Origin: CAYZTD01 sp964473335
GTDB taxonomy: Archaea > Thermoplasmatota > E2 > DHVEG-1
Assembly (NCBI GenBank): GCA_964473335.1
Contig: CAYYOO010000076.1
Span: 1-7,060 of the forward strand
Direction of reading: 5' to 3'
Length of the DNA: 7,060 nucleotides
This document shows, in pieces, positions 1 to 5,501 of this stretch. A program made the translations under genes and the position numbers. A model generated the notes under the pieces. That model did no database searches, was not told the DNA's origin, and saw only the letters and a list, made by a program, of their open reading frames with translations. The stretch's first letter is position 1. Each line of letters opens with the position of its first letter.

Positions 1-477
1 TTTATGATAGCAATAACAAAACCATTCAAAAAAGGAGACTATGTTGATGCAGGCGGAGATAGTGGTACAGTAAAAAACGTAGGAATAAGTGTCACAGAAC
101 TTGATACTCCAGATAACAAACGAATAATAATACCAAATAAATCAGTCTGGGGCGGAAATGTTACAAACTACACCCATAACCCAACTCGAAGAGTGAATAT
201 GTCAATTGGAATAGGCTATGATGATGATATAGACAAAGCAATAAAGATAACAATGGACCTACTAAATAAAGACAAAAGAGTACTAAAAGATCCTAAACCA
301 ATGGTAGCAGTAAATGAAATGGGCGACTCAGCAGTAGGACTAGTAATAAGACCATGGGTTAAAAAGGAAGACTACTGGGGTTTTTATTTTGACTTCAATA
401 AAACCTTAAAACAAAGCTATGACAAAGAAAAAATTGGAATACCTTATCCACAGATGGATATACATATGGAAAAATAA
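1..477 (+). CDS. MscS-family mechanosensitive ion channel, C-terminal part (5' truncated by window)
   Basis: This is a tension-gated channel of the small-conductance mechanosensitive family, an inner-membrane oligomer that releases solutes on hypo-osmotic shock. The visible part is open from the first base (TTT codon). It starts at the end of the pore helix and runs through the beta domain, with PFKKGDYVDAGG, GTVKNVGI and DNKRIIIPN, all hallmark MscS positions. The alpha/beta cytoplasmic domain follows and ends in IPYPQMDIHMEK, which resembles the end of E. coli MscS (IPFPYPQMDV). About 158 residues are visible. By comparison with E. coli MscS (286 aa), roughly the first 120 residues, holding TM1 to TM3, lie upstream of the window. 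The ATG at base 4 is an internal methionine, not the start, because the conserved domain continues upstream of it. The gene converges on the ATPase gene, leaving 69 bases between the stops. Confidence 0.93.
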   Translation, partial: FMIAITKPFKKGDYVDAGGDSGTVKNVGISVTELDTPDNKRIIIPNKSVWGGNVTNYTHNPTRRVNMSIGIGYDDDIDKAIKITMDLLNKDKRVLKDPKPMVAVNEMGDSAVGLVIRPWVKKEDYWGFYFDFNKTLKQSYDKEKIGIPYPQMDIHMEK

Positions 478-520
478 AATCCATATCTTTTCTATATCAA
501 TTAAACAACAATTTTTTTTT
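464..520 (+). terminator. Terminator of the MscS gene: stop-codon hairpin plus T-runs
   Basis: ATATGGA (464-470) and TCCATAT (480-486) form a perfect 7-bp stem with a 9-base A-rich loop. The loop contains the MscS stop codon (475-477). CTTTT follows directly, and a run of nine T lies at 512-520. Archaeal RNA polymerase terminates at oligo-T with or without a hairpin, so the T9 run is the likelier main site and the hairpin may help. On the other strand no comparable T-run follows the ATPase stop, so where that transcript ends is unclear. Confidence 0.6.
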
Positions 521-546
521 AATGATTAGATTATACAAATCAAACA

Positions 547-1989
547 TTAAGTAAGGAAAAATAATTTATGCGGGATAAAAACTACATCATCTTCAATCTT
601 TAATTCTCTTTTACTTATAACAATTCCATATTTTGTCGAAATTTTATTCATGGTTTTTTTTGCTTGCTCTGCGTTTTTATTTGCTCCATAACTTACTTCA
701 ATAGCAATCTTAGAATTATTTCTTTTATCAACCAATATAAAATCTGCACCACCCTGTTTACTATCATAGTTAACATTGAAGTTTTTTGTAATATTTTCTA
801 ATTTGTAAAAATACATCGCTATTACATCTTCTAATAATTTACCATAATTTTTTGAAGTAGGAGACAATTTTCCAATTTTCCATAGAAAGGATGCTTTAAT
901 AGCTGGTGCTGAAAATGGATATTTTGGACTTTTTGTACTCTGTTTTGTACCTGTACCAAATGCTTTTACCGGAAAAATAAGCTCTGAATTTGAAAGAGCG
1001 TTAAGAATTTTAAAAACAGTTGGTTTTTTTAATTCGATTTTATTAGCAATAGATTCCAAACTTATGCGATTTGTCTCAGACAATATAATTAGTAGATTCC
1101 AGATTTTATCAAGTGTGTTTTTACTATAATTATCGATTTTTGGTATATCATCATATACCACTTTTTCTAAAATATTAAGGACTCTTTCATAAATTTCTTC
1201 CTCTTTTGAGAGTTTTATTGAAAAAGGAAGGGTACCTATAGTTAAATATTTTTCAAATTCAAATGGTCCAATATTTGACCAGTATTTTACCGCTTTCTTT
1301 TGAAGTGGTTTTAATTTTTTATAAACTTCTTCAGCTGATTTTGATTCATAGATTGCATTTTGTATTTGTCCTTTTAGGTTTTTTTCAGGCATTAGTCTTT
1401 TTTTAAGTTTTATGTATTCAATAAAAGTTAGCGGAAACAATTTTTCCACATGCATTCTTCTTGCTGAATCTGCACTTGTTTGAAGAGCTAATGCTGAAGA
1501 GCCTGTAACTACAATAAAAACATTCTTTGATTTATCAAAAATAGTTTTAATAGTTACATCCCAATTTTTGTCATAATGTGCCTCATCAATAAATAAGAAT
1601 AATTTGTCTTTCATCGATTCTATGCTTTCGCCACGAATAGTTTCATAAATTCCAATTATTTCATACAGGTCAGTTTGCAATAGCCGGGTAGTTTCATCTA
1701 AAGAAAGATACAAAATATTATCCCTTGAGATCCTCTGTTCAATTAACATGTGATATAATTGTGATAGTAAGGTTGTTTTACCTGTTCCTCTAAAACCAGG
1801 GATGGTTATCCATCTATTTTCAATATTTTTTCCATTTTGAAAATCTCTTAAAAATTTCTTTATTCTCAATGAAATGAATCTATCAAAAAGTTTTTTTCCT
1901 TTTTGATCTACAATATTAGAATGTAATCTATCAGGAACTACAGAAATTTGTTTTTCGAGATAACTTATTAAAGTACTTTTCTCAACCAT
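547..1989 (-). CDS. Archaeal AAA ATPase, AAA_14/DUF4143 type, with winged helix and nuclease-like C-terminal domain
   Basis: This 480-residue P-loop ATPase belongs to a large, poorly understood family common in archaea. Visible parts, in order: Walker A GFRGTGKT (65-72); Walker B FLFIDEA (131-137); a W shortly after it (KNWD, 141-144); a sensor strand ending in TGSS (162-165); an RR pair (178-179) and FPLTFIEY (185-192), both typical of AAA_14. A helical section carries IGTLP (251-255), as in DUF4143 proteins, and a winged-helix-like segment spans about 293-340. The last part (about 384-460) resembles the PD-(D/E)xK fold (E387, GGADF with D416, IEVSYG with E431), but the usual ExK lysine is serine, so cleavage activity is doubtful. 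The ATG at 1989 sits about 27 bases after the TATA box, which supports it as the start of a leaderless mRNA. The gene stands alone. The family is known; its cellular role is not, and none can be inferred here. Confidence 0.85.
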   Translation of the reverse strand: MVEKSTLISYLEKQISVVPDRLHSNIVDQKGKKLFDRFISLRIKKFLRDFQNGKNIENRWITIPGFRGTGKTTLLSQLYHMLIEQRISRDNILYLSLDETTRLLQTDLYEIIGIYETIRGESIESMKDKLFLFIDEAHYDKNWDVTIKTIFDKSKNVFIVVTGSSALALQTSADSARRMHVEKLFPLTFIEYIKLKKRLMPEKNLKGQIQNAIYESKSAEEVYKKLKPLQKKAVKYWSNIGPFEFEKYLTIGTLPFSIKLSKEEEIYERVLNILEKVVYDDIPKIDNYSKNTLDKIWNLLIILSETNRISLESIANKIELKKPTVFKILNALSNSELIFPVKAFGTGTKQSTKSPKYPFSAPAIKASFLWKIGKLSPTSKNYGKLLEDVIAMYFYKLENITKNFNVNYDSKQGGADFILVDKRNNSKIAIEVSYGANKNAEQAKKTMNKISTKYGIVISKRELKIEDDVVFIPHKLFFLT

Positions 1990-2049
1990 ATTAGTAAAGT
2001 ATATTTTACCAATATTTATATTTTTTGGTTAAATTTATTTTACTAATAT
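1988..2049. repeat. 62-bp imperfect palindrome covering the ATPase promoter
   Basis: Folding the sequence about its centre (between 2018 and 2019) pairs 25 of 31 positions. The outer arms ATATTAGTAAA (1988-1998) and TTTACTAATAT (2039-2049) are perfect over 11 bp. Inner matched blocks are ATTT/AAAT (2003-2006 with 2031-2034) and ACCAA/TTGGT (2008-2012 with 2025-2029). Mismatches fall at 1999, 2002, 2007, 2013, 2015 and 2016. The symmetry stops abruptly on both sides. The TATA box of the ATPase gene lies at the centre and the near arm overlaps its start codon (1987-1989). It could be a large operator, a bidirectional promoter or a hairpin-type insertion; the sequence does not decide between them. 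Confidence 0.85.
2013..2029 (-). promoter_or_regulatory. BRE/TATA promoter of the ATPase gene
   Basis: Read on the minus strand this is ACCAAAAAATATAAATA: a purine-rich BRE-like stretch followed by TATAAATA (2013-2020). The TATA centre is about 27 bases before the ATG at 1989, so transcription should start at or next to the start codon. No Shine-Dalgarno is present. The glycosyltransferase promoter near 7050 shares the ACCAAAAA-TATA layout. Confidence 0.7.
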
Positions 2050-2058
2050 CTTCTAGTT

Positions 2059-2064
2059 AAAAAA
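2059..2064 (-). terminator. Possible oligo-T terminator of the membrane kinase gene
   Basis: On the minus strand a run of six T occurs 50 bases after the stop codon at 2114-2116, in CCGATTTTTTAAC. No convincing hairpin precedes it. It is the only good T-run before the ATPase promoter palindrome, which begins ten bases further on. This is weak support on its own. Confidence 0.4.
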
Positions 2065-2113
2065 TCGGTTGGATCAAGTACTCTAGAATGAGATATCTTA
2101 AATAGCAGATTTT

Positions 2114-2818
2114 TTAAAACAACAAACCAATCGGTCCAAGATGCCCGCCAACAAACAAAACAAATGTAGAACTAATTGTAATCAGGATATTATCATCAAG
2201 AAAACCATACTCATAACGCTCAAAGAGACTTGCAACAACAGCAGCAATAACACCCCACAAGCCAAGACCAGGAATACCTGACCATCTACCAAAAAAATAA
2301 CCAATAAGGATGCAAAGACCTGCCATATAGATATTGCCAATTGGATGTTTACTGCGTTTTCTAAAACCAAAATTACGTACAATACCAGTAATTCCATCGC
2401 CAAAAGCAATAAAAGCAGGAGGGATCACTGCAATCCAAGGGTTATCAAAAAAATACCATAAAACAAAGATTGCAATACCCCACATAAAACAAAAAGAAAC
2501 ATCATTCAGATCACGCTTATGTTGAAACCAGTAAAGAATACGACCGGATTTATGAAAATAATACATAAAAAAAGCTAGAAGTATACCTGCAAACAAAGGA
2601 TAAAAGGGATTTGAAAAAACAAAAGGTACAGCAAGGACAACAACACCCCCTGCAAAAATATGAATGAACTTACGATTATAATAAACAGCAACCTTTTTTT
2701 CAATATGATGGCTGATCATCCACTCATAGGTTTTTTTAGTAAATAAAATAAAACCAAAGGCATACAAAGCAAGGAGAATGCCCCAAATAAACTCAAATAC
2801 ATACTGTAACTCAAGCAT
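2114..2818 (-). CDS. Integral membrane lipid kinase of the dolichol/phytol/diacylglycerol kinase group
   Basis: The 234-residue protein is mostly hydrophobic, with about six or seven membrane segments (near 8-26, 55-68, 72-88, 108-124, 128-140, 164-177, 185-199 and 211-230). It carries the signatures of the SEC59/COG0170 group: RKFIHIFAGG (49-58), an acidic AFGDGITGIV loop (138-147) with D141, and E200 followed by DDN (208-210). Characterised relatives use CTP to phosphorylate dolichol, phytol or diacylglycerol. In an archaeon the likely substrate is a polyprenol (the glycan carrier) or another isoprenoid or glycerolipid alcohol. The segment after the GDG loop, where many relatives have KSxEG, reads KHPIGN, so this is a divergent subfamily and the substrate cannot be named. 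The ATG at 2818 is supported by a TATA box about 27 bases upstream. The gene diverges from csp. If it is a polyprenol kinase it could supply lipid carriers for glycosylation, but that link is inference. Confidence 0.8.
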   Translation of the reverse strand: MLELQYVFEFIWGILLALYAFGFILFTKKTYEWMISHHIEKKVAVYYNRKFIHIFAGGVVVLAVPFVFSNPFYPLFAGILLAFFMYYFHKSGRILYWFQHKRDLNDVSFCFMWGIAIFVLWYFFDNPWIAVIPPAFIAFGDGITGIVRNFGFRKRSKHPIGNIYMAGLCILIGYFFGRWSGIPGLGLWGVIAAVVASLFERYEYGFLDDNILITISSTFVLFVGGHLGPIGLLF

Positions 2819-2840
2819 TGCCCCCGTTATAAAGTCATAT

Positions 2841-2848
2841 TATATAAA
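2841..2848 (-). promoter_or_regulatory. TATA box of the membrane kinase gene
   Basis: The minus strand reads TTTATATA, centred about 27 bases before the ATG at 2818, which predicts a leaderless or nearly leaderless mRNA. A GGGGG run lies at 2821-2825, close to the ATG. It is too near to act as a normal Shine-Dalgarno. Between this box and the csp TATA box lies a small dyad, CAGA-CC-TCTG (2854-2863), of unknown meaning. Confidence 0.65.
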
Positions 2849-2875
2849 TCCTACAGACCTCTGAAGAAACTAACA

Positions 2876-2889
2876 GAAATATATTTAAA
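2876..2889 (+). promoter_or_regulatory. Predicted BRE/TATA promoter of the cold-shock gene
   Basis: GAAATATATTTAAA contains a BRE-like GAAA and a TATA-like TATATTTAAA (2880-2889). With normal archaeal spacing (about 25-27 bases) the transcript would start near 2909-2911. That leaves a 5' leader of about 66 bases before the ATG at 2977, unlike the leaderless neighbours. Confidence 0.55.
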
Positions 2890-2912
2890 CTAGATAGTTA
2901 TCCCCCTAAAAA

Positions 2913-2931
2913 GCAATAATAGCATTATTGC
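2913..2931 (+). other. 8-bp stem-loop at the predicted 5' end of the csp leader
   Basis: GCAATAAT (2913-2920) and ATTATTGC (2924-2931) are perfect inverted repeats around the 3-base loop AGC. A5 (2908-2912) and A7 (2932-2938) flank them. In csp mRNA this hairpin would lie within a few bases of the 5' end, where it could protect the message or respond to temperature. At DNA level it could instead be a protein site just downstream of the start point. On the minus strand it looks like a hairpin plus T5 terminator, but no minus-strand gene ends here. Confidence 0.6.
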
Positions 2932-2940
2932 AAAAAAAGA

Positions 2941-2965
2941 CTCCTAAAGTCAAAAAATAAGGAGG
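2941..2965 (+). promoter_or_regulatory. csp ribosome binding site with upstream complementary element
   Basis: AAGGAGG (2959-2965) is the strongest Shine-Dalgarno in the window and lies 11 bases before the csp ATG. CTCCT (2941-2945) is an exact complement of its AGGAG core (2960-2964), giving a 5-bp, three-GC stem with a 14-base loop that would hide the site. A competing small hairpin, GACT/AGTC (2939-2942 with 2948-2951), uses part of the same CTCCT. The two folds exclude each other, so a switch is possible. The stems are short. Confidence 0.5.
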
Positions 2966-2976
2966 AAAAAAAGTAA

Positions 2977-3168
2977 ATGAATGGAAAAGTAAAATGGTAT
3001 AACCCACGTAAAGGATACGGGTTTGTAGAAGGAGATGACGGAAACGACATCTTTATACACAGATCCTCCGTGCCACAAGGTACATTCCTAAACGAAGGGG
3101 ACGATATCGAATTCGAAGTAGAAGATTCTGAAAAAGGACCAAAAGCAGTCAATATTAAAAAATTATAA
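2977..3168 (+). CDS. Cold-shock domain protein (CspA family)
   Basis: This 63-residue single-domain nucleic-acid-binding protein is slightly shorter than E. coli CspA (70 aa) and covers the whole five-strand barrel. The nucleic-acid-binding surface shows KVKWYNPRKGYGFVEG (4-19), containing RNP1 (KGYGFV, 12-17), and RNP2 in DIFIHRSS (24-31). VEFEV-like strand 4 (IEFEVED, 44-50) and the closing GPKAVNI (54-60) are also present. Family members melt RNA secondary structure and act as RNA chaperones, often under cold stress. These proteins are patchily distributed in archaea, mainly in mesophilic and cold-adapted groups. The ATG is fixed by the strong AAGGAGG. The gene is monocistronic, with its own promoter, structured leader and terminator. 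Cold regulation is an inference from the family and leader; nothing in the sequence proves it. Confidence 0.95.
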   Translation: MNGKVKWYNPRKGYGFVEGDDGNDIFIHRSSVPQGTFLNEGDDIEFEVEDSEKGPKAVNIKKL

Positions 3169-3205
3169 AACAAAATATACTGTTTTTAAGACTAATAATA
3201 CAAAT

Positions 3206-3244
3206 AAAAAGTAAATTATTTTTTACTTATCTTTTTTTCTTTTT
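3206..3244. terminator. Bidirectional hairpin terminator between csp and the zinc-ribbon gene
   Basis: AAGTAAA (3209-3215) and TTTACTT (3222-3228) form a perfect 7-bp stem with a 6-base loop. On the plus strand a T7 run (3232-3238) and a further T5 (3240-3244) follow, suiting termination of csp. On the minus strand the complement of A5 (3206-3210) follows, suiting the zinc-ribbon gene, whose stop codon (3216-3218) lies in the loop. A weaker T5 for csp occurs earlier, at 3183-3187. Confidence 0.6.
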
Positions 3245-3395
3245 CAAAACATTTATCACAGATATTACTTCCAGAAGGAATTCTTTTACCACATATAGCA
3301 CATATCCCATGACCAGTTTTTTTAAAACCAACTGTTATCTCATGGTCTTTTGTAAACCACTTAAATAATAAACCTTCTCTATGAATTCTTGACAT
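3216..3395 (-). CDS. Small zinc-ribbon protein, 59 residues
   Basis: This short reading frame encodes a basic protein beginning MSRIHREGLLFKWF. It carries two CxxC knuckles, C32-A-I-C35 and C46-D-K-C49, separated by ten residues with GKRIPSG between them, which is a classic zinc-ribbon layout. The tail is highly charged (EKEKKISKK). An in-frame stop (TGA) lies six codons before the ATG at 3395, so the ATG is the natural start. A TATA-like element at 3424-3433 would give a leader of only about eight bases. Both ends make sense as gene boundaries: a shared promoter region with the sugar operon and a shared terminator with csp. I do not recognise a named family. Small archaeal zinc ribbons often bind nucleic acid or a partner protein, but no role can be assigned. 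Chance is unlikely given the spacing of the four cysteines. Confidence 0.75.
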   Translation of the reverse strand: MSRIHREGLLFKWFTKDHEITVGFKKTGHGICAICGKRIPSGSNICDKCFEKEKKISKK

Positions 3396-3423
3396 AATAT
3401 AATACCCTAATCAAAGTTTTTAT

Positions 3424-3433
3424 CTTATATAAT
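3424..3433. promoter_or_regulatory. Near-symmetric TATA element between zinc-ribbon gene and sugar operon
   Basis: CTTATATAAT reads as a TATA box on both strands. For the minus strand it predicts a start near 3403, eight bases before the zinc-ribbon ATG. For the plus strand it predicts a start near 3455 and a leader of about 79 bases for the epimerase gene. Alternative plus-strand boxes are ATTAATAAAA (3448-3457) and TTAAATAA (3489-3496). The second would place the start inside the Shine-Dalgarno and is less likely. An imperfect inverted repeat (3413-3423 with 3451-3461, 10 of 11 bp) brackets the element. Confidence 0.5.
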
Positions 3434-3454
3434 CGAATCAAGTATGATTAATAA

Positions 3455-3533
3455 AAAGTTTTGCTAAACTTTCTAAAAGAAAAATTACTTAAATAAACCA
3501 AATATAGACCAAACAAAAGGAGAAAACATTAAA
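3455..3533 (+). promoter_or_regulatory. Leader of the sugar operon: hairpin and Shine-Dalgarno
   Basis: AAAGTTT (3455-3461) and AAACTTT (3466-3472) form a perfect 7-bp stem with the 4-base loop TGCT. AAAGGAGA (3516-3523), ten bases before the ATG at 3534, is a good Shine-Dalgarno and fixes that start. The remaining bases are A-rich and without visible structure. Together with the zinc-ribbon gene this accounts for the whole csp to epimerase interval. Confidence 0.5.
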
Positions 3534-4472
3534 ATGAAAGTGTTTGTTACCGGCGGAGCAGGCTTTATTGGAAGCCACCTTGTAGATAAACTAATTGAAA
3601 AGGGACACAAAGTAACTGTTTTTGATAATTTAAGTTCTGGAGAAAAAAAATATATTAACCATCATAATGAGAATAATGACTTTAATTTTATAGAATCAGA
3701 TCTTTTAGATTTTGAATCTGTAAAAAAATCAATTAAAGGCCATGATATAGTTTTTCACATTGCAGCAAATCCTTTTGTTCGCCTTGGTGAAAAACAAACA
3801 AAGCTTGATCTTGAACAAGGACCTATTGCAACATATAATGTATTAGAAAGTATGAGGTTAAATGACATAAAAAAAATAGTTTTTTCGTCAAGTAGTGTGG
3901 TATATGCTGAAACACCACCAATAGATATACCTGAAACTTATGGGCCAACTCTTCCAATATCTCTTTATGGTGCAGCAAAACTAGGCTGCGAAGGATTGAT
4001 TAGTTCTTTTTGTGGAACATTTGATTTTCAAGCCTGGATATATAGATTTGCAAATGTCGTTGGAATTCGGGGGACACATGGTGTAATAGTAGATTTTATA
4101 AAAAAACTTGAAAAAAACCCAGAAGAACTAGAGATACTTGGAGACGGACGGCAACAAAAACCCTATCTGCATGTAAAAGAACTAGTTGAAGGAATCATCT
4201 ATGGATATGAAAATTCAGATGGAAAAATAAACCTATATAATCTTGGAGTTGACAGCAACACAACAGTTACAAGAATAGCTGAATTGGTAGTCGAAGAAAT
4301 TAACCTTTCAAATGTAAAATTTAACTATACAGGCGGCAGACGCGGATGGGCTGGAGATGTACCAAGGTTTCAGCTGTCAACTGAAAAAATGAAAAAACTT
4401 GGATGGAAAGCAAAACTCAGCTCAGATGAAGCTGTACGAAAAGCTATAAGAGAAACACTTGATAACAAATAA
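3534..4472 (+). CDS. NAD-dependent sugar-nucleotide epimerase/dehydratase (extended SDR, GalE-like)
   Basis: This 312-residue extended short-chain dehydrogenase acts on a nucleotide sugar, using bound NAD(H). Evidence: Rossmann motif GGAGFIG (7-13), D31 at the end of strand 2 for the adenosine ribose, HIAANP (75-80), the SSSSVVYAE catalytic-strand region (118-125) and the catalytic Y145-x3-K149 pair in YGAAK. RFANVVGIRG (171-180) and GDGRQQKPYLHV (203-214) follow, and then GWAGDVP (271-277), as in archaeal proteins annotated UDP-glucose 4-epimerase. Length is normal for the family. It is the first gene of a three-gene operon, 16 bases before the kinase. Because it is co-transcribed with a kinase and a nucleotidyltransferase, its substrate is probably the NDP-sugar they make rather than UDP-glucose. 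Epimerase versus dehydratase activity cannot be told from sequence alone. Confidence 0.88.
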   Translation: MKVFVTGGAGFIGSHLVDKLIEKGHKVTVFDNLSSGEKKYINHHNENNDFNFIESDLLDFESVKKSIKGHDIVFHIAANPFVRLGEKQTKLDLEQGPIATYNVLESMRLNDIKKIVFSSSSVVYAETPPIDIPETYGPTLPISLYGAAKLGCEGLISSFCGTFDFQAWIYRFANVVGIRGTHGVIVDFIKKLEKNPEELEILGDGRQQKPYLHVKELVEGIIYGYENSDGKINLYNLGVDSNTTVTRIAELVVEEINLSNVKFNYTGGRRGWAGDVPRFQLSTEKMKKLGWKAKLSSDEAVRKAIRETLDNK

Positions 4473-4488
4473 AAACTGAGGTAAAAAT

Positions 4489-5490
4489 ATGATTATATCA
4501 CGTTCACCAGTAAGAATAACACTTGGAGGAGGAGGAACAGATCTTCCATCATATTATGAAAAATACGGCGGAGCTTTAATTGCTGCAACAATTGATAGAT
4601 ATACTTTTGTCACAGCCCACCCAAGATTTGAAAATGATATAAGACTTAAATATGCAGATCTAGAACATGTCGAAAAAATTGATGAAATCAAACATAACCT
4701 ATTTAGAGAAGCCTTAAAATTAACAAAAATTAAACCTGGAATAGAACTAACATCTCTAGCAGATCTACCAGGCCGGTCCGGAATGGGCAGCTCTGGGAGT
4801 TTTACAGTATCCTTACTAAATGTATTGCATGCCTATAAAAAAGAGTATGTTTCAAGAAAACAACTAGCTGAAGAGGCTTGCAAAATAGAAATTGAAATAT
4901 TAAACGAACCAGTAGGTAAACAAGATCAATATATAGCAGCATTCGGTGGAATTACCCAGTTTATTTTTGAAAAAGATGGAACAGTAAAAATAAATCCATT
5001 GAAACTAAAAGATGAATATATTGATGAACTGGAAAATAACATTATGATATATTATACCGGTATCACACGTTTTGCATCAAAAATTCTTAAAAGCCAAAAT
5101 GAAAAAAGTAAGAAGAAAAACAAAAAAACACTTCATGCTTTACATGAAATAAAAGACATAGGACTAAAAACAAAAAAAGCACTTGAAAAAGGAGATATCG
5201 ACAAACTCGGCCAATATTTAGATGTACACTGGCAAACTAAAAAATCATTATCAAAGAACGTATCAAATAAATTCATAGATGAATGCTACAATCTTGCTAA
5301 AAAAAATGGTGCACTCGGCGGTAAAATAATGGGTGCAGGTGGCGGAGGTTTTTACATGTTTTATCATAATGGAACAAACAAAGAAAAAGCAGAATTTACA
5401 AAAGAAATGAATAAAAAGGGCCTTAAGAAAATGCGGTATAACTTTGATTTTGAAGGGACAAAAATCATTTTTAATATGAAAAGAAGCTAA
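4489..5490 (+). CDS. GHMP-family sugar kinase, HddA-like (D-glycero-D-manno-heptose 7-phosphate kinase type)
   Basis: This 333-residue cytosolic kinase of the galactokinase/homoserine/mevalonate/phosphomevalonate superfamily is close in length to bacterial HddA. It opens with the HddA-type sequence SRSPVRITLGGGGTDLPSYY (4-23). The ATP-binding GHMP loop is GRSGMGSSGS (95-104). GKQDQYIAAFGG (143-154) supplies the likely catalytic D146. The closing motif 3 is GGKIMGAGGGGFYM (277-290). HddA phosphorylates the anomeric C1 of a heptose 7-phosphate with ATP. Related kinases act at C1 of fucose and similar sugars, so the heptose is a best guess. A TGAGGT (4477-4482) serves as ribosome site and the gap to the epimerase is 16 bases. 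Its position before a nucleotidyltransferase gene fits a product that is a sugar 1-phosphate. Confidence 0.87.
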   Translation: MIISRSPVRITLGGGGTDLPSYYEKYGGALIAATIDRYTFVTAHPRFENDIRLKYADLEHVEKIDEIKHNLFREALKLTKIKPGIELTSLADLPGRSGMGSSGSFTVSLLNVLHAYKKEYVSRKQLAEEACKIEIEILNEPVGKQDQYIAAFGGITQFIFEKDGTVKINPLKLKDEYIDELENNIMIYYTGITRFASKILKSQNEKSKKKNKKTLHALHEIKDIGLKTKKALEKGDIDKLGQYLDVHWQTKKSLSKNVSNKFIDECYNLAKKNGALGGKIMGAGGGGFYMFYHNGTNKEKAEFTKEMNKKGLKKMRYNFDFEGTKIIFNMKRS

Positions 5491-5501
5491 AGGTATTATT
5501 T

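Noticed and set aside
4..6. ATG at base 4 as start of the MscS protein
   Set aside because: The reading frame is open to the window edge, and the conserved end of the pore helix lies at this point. A start here would remove all membrane segments.
2050..2113. Possible tRNA remnant or attachment site between kinase stop and palindrome
   Set aside because: It contains small palindromes (TCTAGA, AGATATCT) but no T-arm, anticodon stem or duplicated flank, and no integrase gene is present.
2182..2409. 75-codon minus-strand frame inside the membrane kinase gene
   Set aside because: It lies in another frame of a well-supported gene. The hydrophobic translation follows from the AT-rich membrane-protein coding sequence.
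2334..2525. 63-codon plus-strand frame opposite the membrane kinase gene
   Set aside because: It is antisense to conserved motifs of the kinase, with no Shine-Dalgarno, TATA box or domain.
2908..2931. Hairpin 2913-2931 plus T5 on the minus strand as a terminator
   Set aside because: No minus-strand gene ends nearby: the next gene leftwards starts at 2818 and csp is on the plus strand. A role in the csp leader fits better.
2925..3173. 82-codon open frame on the minus strand opposite csp
   Set aside because: It is antisense across the whole cold-shock gene, whose protein is unmistakable. Its translation is low-complexity Ser/Phe/Leu with no recognisable domain.
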